Below, piece by piece: positions 6,806-9,114 of a DNA stretch of 9,114 nucleotides; the stretch's first letter is position 1; every line of letters begins with the position of its first letter. Position numbers and translations under genes: made by a program. The stretch lies in the NCBI GenBank assembly GCA_002167945.1, contig NHDB01000005.1:10122-19235 (forward strand), given 5' to 3'. The notes under the pieces were generated by a model. It did no database searches and was not told where the DNA came from. It worked only from the letters and a program-made list of their open reading frames with translations. This DNA is from Flavobacteriaceae bacterium TMED48 (GTDB taxonomy: Bacteria > Bacteroidota > Bacteroidia > Flavobacteriales > Flavobacteriaceae).

Positions 6806-8956
6806 ATGCGCATTGGCCTTTCGCTTAGCTTTTTTTTAATTACTGTGTTGGTTTACAGCCAAGATTTAGCTGTAAAGGTTCAAGACAGTTTGCCTGCTGC
6901 AACGAGTTTGGGAACCGCAGTCCAAGATTCTCTTATTCTTTCTGATAAGCAAAAACAAAAAGAAAAAGCCAAGCCAAAAAAGCCCAAAAAGAAACGCTAT
7001 ATCCCGTACATTAAATCAATGGATGAGGTGACGATATCGGATTATAAAATCCTTTACTTGGACGAAACTGAAATTTCAGTTGACACTTCTCTTTCCATAG
7101 AGGGGGAGTACAGCTTCAACTTTTTGAGAAAAGATTATTTTGAATATTTACCCTTACCCAATATGGGAGAGGGTTTTAACAAGTTGGGATATGATTTCCA
7201 AGAACAATCATTTACCCCTCAGATGGGGGCTCGGGTAAAACACTTCGGTTATTTCGAAAAGGAAGATGTGCCCTATTACGAAATGCCTTCTGCCTATACA
7301 GAACTTTTTTTTAAGACCACCTTTCAGCAAGGCCAACATTTAGATGCTACGTTAGCAATTAATACTTCGCCAAAATTTAATATAGCGGTTTCCTTTAAGG
7401 GATTTCGTTCTGAAGGAAAATATAATTATTCTTTAAGTAGATCACGGCAATTTAGATTGAGTAGCCAATATCAGACCTATGATAGCCGCTATAGAATGAG
7501 ATTCCATCAAACCACCCAGTCATTAGAAAATGATTTTAACGGAGGGCTAAGTAATGACGGTGTATACTTTTTTGAAAATGCCCCCAATTATGTAATTGCA
7601 GATGAATCAGGACAACCAAGACTCAATGAAAACGGAGAAGAGGAGTTTGTTTTTTATGATGGATTTTTAGACCGTTCTCAATTACCCACCCAGACCAATG
7701 GGACCAGTATCCTTGAGGGTAAACGCTATTTTATGGATCACCAATACCGTATGTTTCCTGTTGCAAAAGATACTACGGCTTACGCAATGACTATTGGCTA
7801 TCGAGTTAATTACGAGAATAAAAATTATCAGATAAATCAGCAAAATGCAAATAGATATTTCTTAGAGACATACAATGGAGCGGTCGCGGACACTACCTAC
7901 CATACTACTTTTGAAAATTCAGTTTACCTAAAATTTGACAACACCATTTTAGGTAAGTTAAAAGTTGACTTAAATCATATACAGTGGGATTACACTTCTG
8001 GGCAAAATGATTATGAAAAAGATACCCTCTTACCCAATATAATAGATGCTAGTCAGTTGGCAATGGAGGTGAATTGGTCCAAATCTATTTTGGGAGTTGA
8101 AGCTCAGGCAGGATTTTACAATTCATTTCAGGAAGATTATGGCTCTAATGCATGGTTTATTAGCGCAAGCAGACCTTTGATTAAGGGTATACATTTTAAA
8201 GCCAGTTATAAAGACCGCTCCCAACCTTTAAATTTTAACTATTATTTATTTCGAAGTGATTATCGAGAATACGATTGGCACAATCCTGATTTATTGAATC
8301 AAAAATTTAAAACGAAAAGCCTTGTGGTCTCACATCCAAAATGGGGAAGTATCTCTGGAGAATGGACATCAATTGATAATTATACCTTTTTTAATAATAT
8401 CACTCCTATAAAGTTGTTAAATGAGAGATTTAAATTAGAGGTACTTCAGCTGAACAAAAAAATCGATTACCTTAAAGCTCGTTTTGATCAGCGGCTAAAT
8501 TTTAGGAAATTTTCATGGATCAACAATGTTCAATATCAAAGAGCAACTAAGGAAGAGGATCCTGATGAAATTCTTCAAAAGCCGGGGCTAAACGTTCCAG
8601 AGTGGTTAATACGAAGTACTTTGATGCTTACATCGTCAATGTTTAATGAAGCACTTTTTTTTCAATCTGGTGCAACATTTGTGTTTTTTACTGACTATTA
8701 TGCAGATCAATACAATCCTCTTATTTCCGAGTTTGTCACGCAGAGCAATACTAAAATCGGGGAGTATCCCCGTATAGATTTTTTCTTTAATGCTAAAATT
8801 AAAAGTTCGCGCTTATTTGTCAAGCTTGAAAACATCAATGCTCCTATCGAACATTTGATTTTTCCAGATACCCCTTATGACTATTATGCTGCCCCTTATA
8901 TACCCTACCGTGATTTTTCACTCCGAATAGGATTAATTTGGAATTTTTTAGAGTAG
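6806..8956 (+). CDS. Putative outer-membrane porin (Bacteroidota 'putative porin', Porin_10-like)
   Basis: With ATG 6806-6808 the protein has 716 residues and begins with a clean signal peptide (MRIGLSLSFFLITVLVYSQD, cleavage near Ser18/Gln19). An upstream in-frame ATG at 6752 would put 18 polar residues before it and is unlikely. After the signal come two short VQDSL repeats (25-29 and 39-43) and a Lys/Pro-rich linker (48-64). A conserved-looking block follows: SIEGEYSFNFLRKDYFEYLP, then LGYDF. The rest alternates aromatic and polar residues in strand-length runs with Tyr/Asn/Asp-rich turns, typical of a large outer-membrane beta-barrel, and ends DFSLRIGLIWNFLE with a membrane-strand-like close. 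The order and the N-terminal block match the 'putative porin' family common next to rnhB in flavobacteria (recollection, not searched). Substrate is unknown. There is no TonB plug domain. Confidence 0.82.
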   Translation: MRIGLSLSFFLITVLVYSQDLAVKVQDSLPAATSLGTAVQDSLILSDKQKQKEKAKPKKPKKKRYIPYIKSMDEVTISDYKILYLDETEISVDTSLSIEGEYSFNFLRKDYFEYLPLPNMGEGFNKLGYDFQEQSFTPQMGARVKHFGYFEKEDVPYYEMPSAYTELFFKTTFQQGQHLDATLAINTSPKFNIAVSFKGFRSEGKYNYSLSRSRQFRLSSQYQTYDSRYRMRFHQTTQSLENDFNGGLSNDGVYFFENAPNYVIADESGQPRLNENGEEEFVFYDGFLDRSQLPTQTNGTSILEGKRYFMDHQYRMFPVAKDTTAYAMTIGYRVNYENKNYQINQQNANRYFLETYNGAVADTTYHTTFENSVYLKFDNTILGKLKVDLNHIQWDYTSGQNDYEKDTLLPNIIDASQLAMEVNWSKSILGVEAQAGFYNSFQEDYGSNAWFISASRPLIKGIHFKASYKDRSQPLNFNYYLFRSDYREYDWHNPDLLNQKFKTKSLVVSHPKWGSISGEWTSIDNYTFFNNITPIKLLNERFKLEVLQLNKKIDYLKARFDQRLNFRKFSWINNVQYQRATKEEDPDEILQKPGLNVPEWLIRSTLMLTSSMFNEALFFQSGATFVFFTDYYADQYNPLISEFVTQSNTKIGEYPRIDFFFNAKIKSSRLFVKLENINAPIEHLIFPDTPYDYYAAPYIPYRDFSLRIGLIWNFLE

Positions 8957-8987
8957 ATTTTTTTATCGGAATGATTGATTTCATTAG

Positions 8988-9010
8988 GTCTAGAATAGAC
9001 AAGATTTTTA
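8988..9010 (+). terminator. Possible weak terminator after the porin gene
   Basis: GTCTA (8988-8992) and TAGAC (8996-9000) form a 5-base-pair stem with a 3-base loop 31 bases after the porin stop, followed by AAGATTTTTATTT. The stem is short and the T-run does not begin at once, so this is only a candidate. It sits between the porin stop and the strong promoter at 9036, where a terminator is expected. Confidence 0.33.
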
Positions 9011-9035
9011 TTTAAAAAAACAATTCAAAAACTTA

Positions 9036-9065
9036 TTGTTAGTAAGAAAAAGGGTTTTATATTTG
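9036..9065 (+). promoter_or_regulatory. Strong Bacteroidota-type promoter at the right edge
   Basis: TTG at 9036-9038 (-33 element) is separated by 19 bases from TATATTTG at 9058-9065, an exact TAnnTTTG -7 box. It is the only promoter in the window with both elements perfect at a standard distance. The 35 bases before it are nearly all A and T with A-tracts at 9014-9020 and 9027-9031, like an UP element. Transcription would begin at about 9070-9072. The served gene begins beyond the window; such strong promoters often drive tRNA, rRNA or other stable RNA genes, but this cannot be shown here. Confidence 0.75.
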
Positions 9066-9071
9066 CATCCG

Positions 9072-9114
9072 CTAAAACGCTCAATTGCATTTTTGAGGTT
9101 GGGATTGGTTTTAG
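9072..9114 (+). other. Structured leader: nested inverted repeats directly after the promoter
   Basis: Just after the predicted transcription start, CTAAAAC (9072-9078) is complementary to GTTTTAG (9108-9114, the last bases of the window). Inside this pair, CTCAA (9080-9084) is complementary to TTGAG (9093-9097). The transcript could therefore fold at its 5' end. There is no ATG between the promoter and the window end, so the leader is at least about 43 bases, longer than those inferred for lysS and the YqaE-like gene. It may be the 5' part of a structured RNA or of an rRNA/tRNA precursor. The gene cannot be named from what is visible. Confidence 0.4.

Noticed and set aside
9066..9114. tRNA or 16S rRNA start at the right edge
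   Set aside because: No acceptor stem, D-loop or known rRNA leader motif could be recognised in the remaining ~49 bases; only promoter and inverted repeats are supported.
1..9114. Mobile element, CRISPR array, toxin-antitoxin or defence system
   Set aside because: No transposase, integrase, terminal repeats, regularly spaced repeats or defence-type domains were seen; base use looks even across the genes by eye.

Overview
This window looks like an ordinary housekeeping stretch of a chromosome from the Bacteroidota, most likely family Flavobacteriaceae. The evidence is the AT-rich base composition, the lack of Shine-Dalgarno sequences before the starts, several exact copies of the Bacteroidota -7 promoter motif (TAnnTTTG), and protein types typical of the group: a beta-barrel 'putative porin', a lysyl-tRNA synthetase with a C-terminal extension, and RNase HII with the [10 protein letters not shown] signature.

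Layout. Positions 1-222 hold the 3' end of hemL (tetrapyrrole synthesis). A broken remnant of an OmpA-type peptidoglycan-binding domain (250-399) follows in the same frame. On the minus strand are a small secreted Spy/CpxP-like protein (406-855) and lysS (919-2613). Between lysS and the plus-strand genes is a compact divergent promoter region with two outward-facing TATCTTTG boxes. On the plus strand an unlisted 57-residue YqaE/Pmp3-type membrane protein (2698-2871) is followed after 8 bases by lipB (2880-3587). lipB converges with a large minus-strand lipoprotein gene (3584-6043), and their stop codons overlap. This protein has a predicted lipobox and a C-terminal repeat region that looks like a beta-propeller. 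Upstream of it on the same strand is rnhB (6125-6727), which appears to start with TTG. rnhB is divergent from a putative outer-membrane porin (6806-8956). The window ends with an A-rich tract, a near-perfect TTG-N19-TATATTTG promoter, and a start-codon-free leader with nested inverted repeats; the gene it serves lies beyond the window.

Functionally the genes are a mix: cofactor and tetrapyrrole synthesis (hemL, lipB), translation (lysS), genome maintenance (rnhB) and envelope proteins (Spy-like, YqaE-like, lipoprotein, porin). They do not form one pathway, and no mobile element, CRISPR array or defence system is visible. The points most worth a second look are the OmpA remnant, the lipoprotein-propeller architecture, the unlisted small membrane protein, and the strong promoter with structured leader at the right edge.
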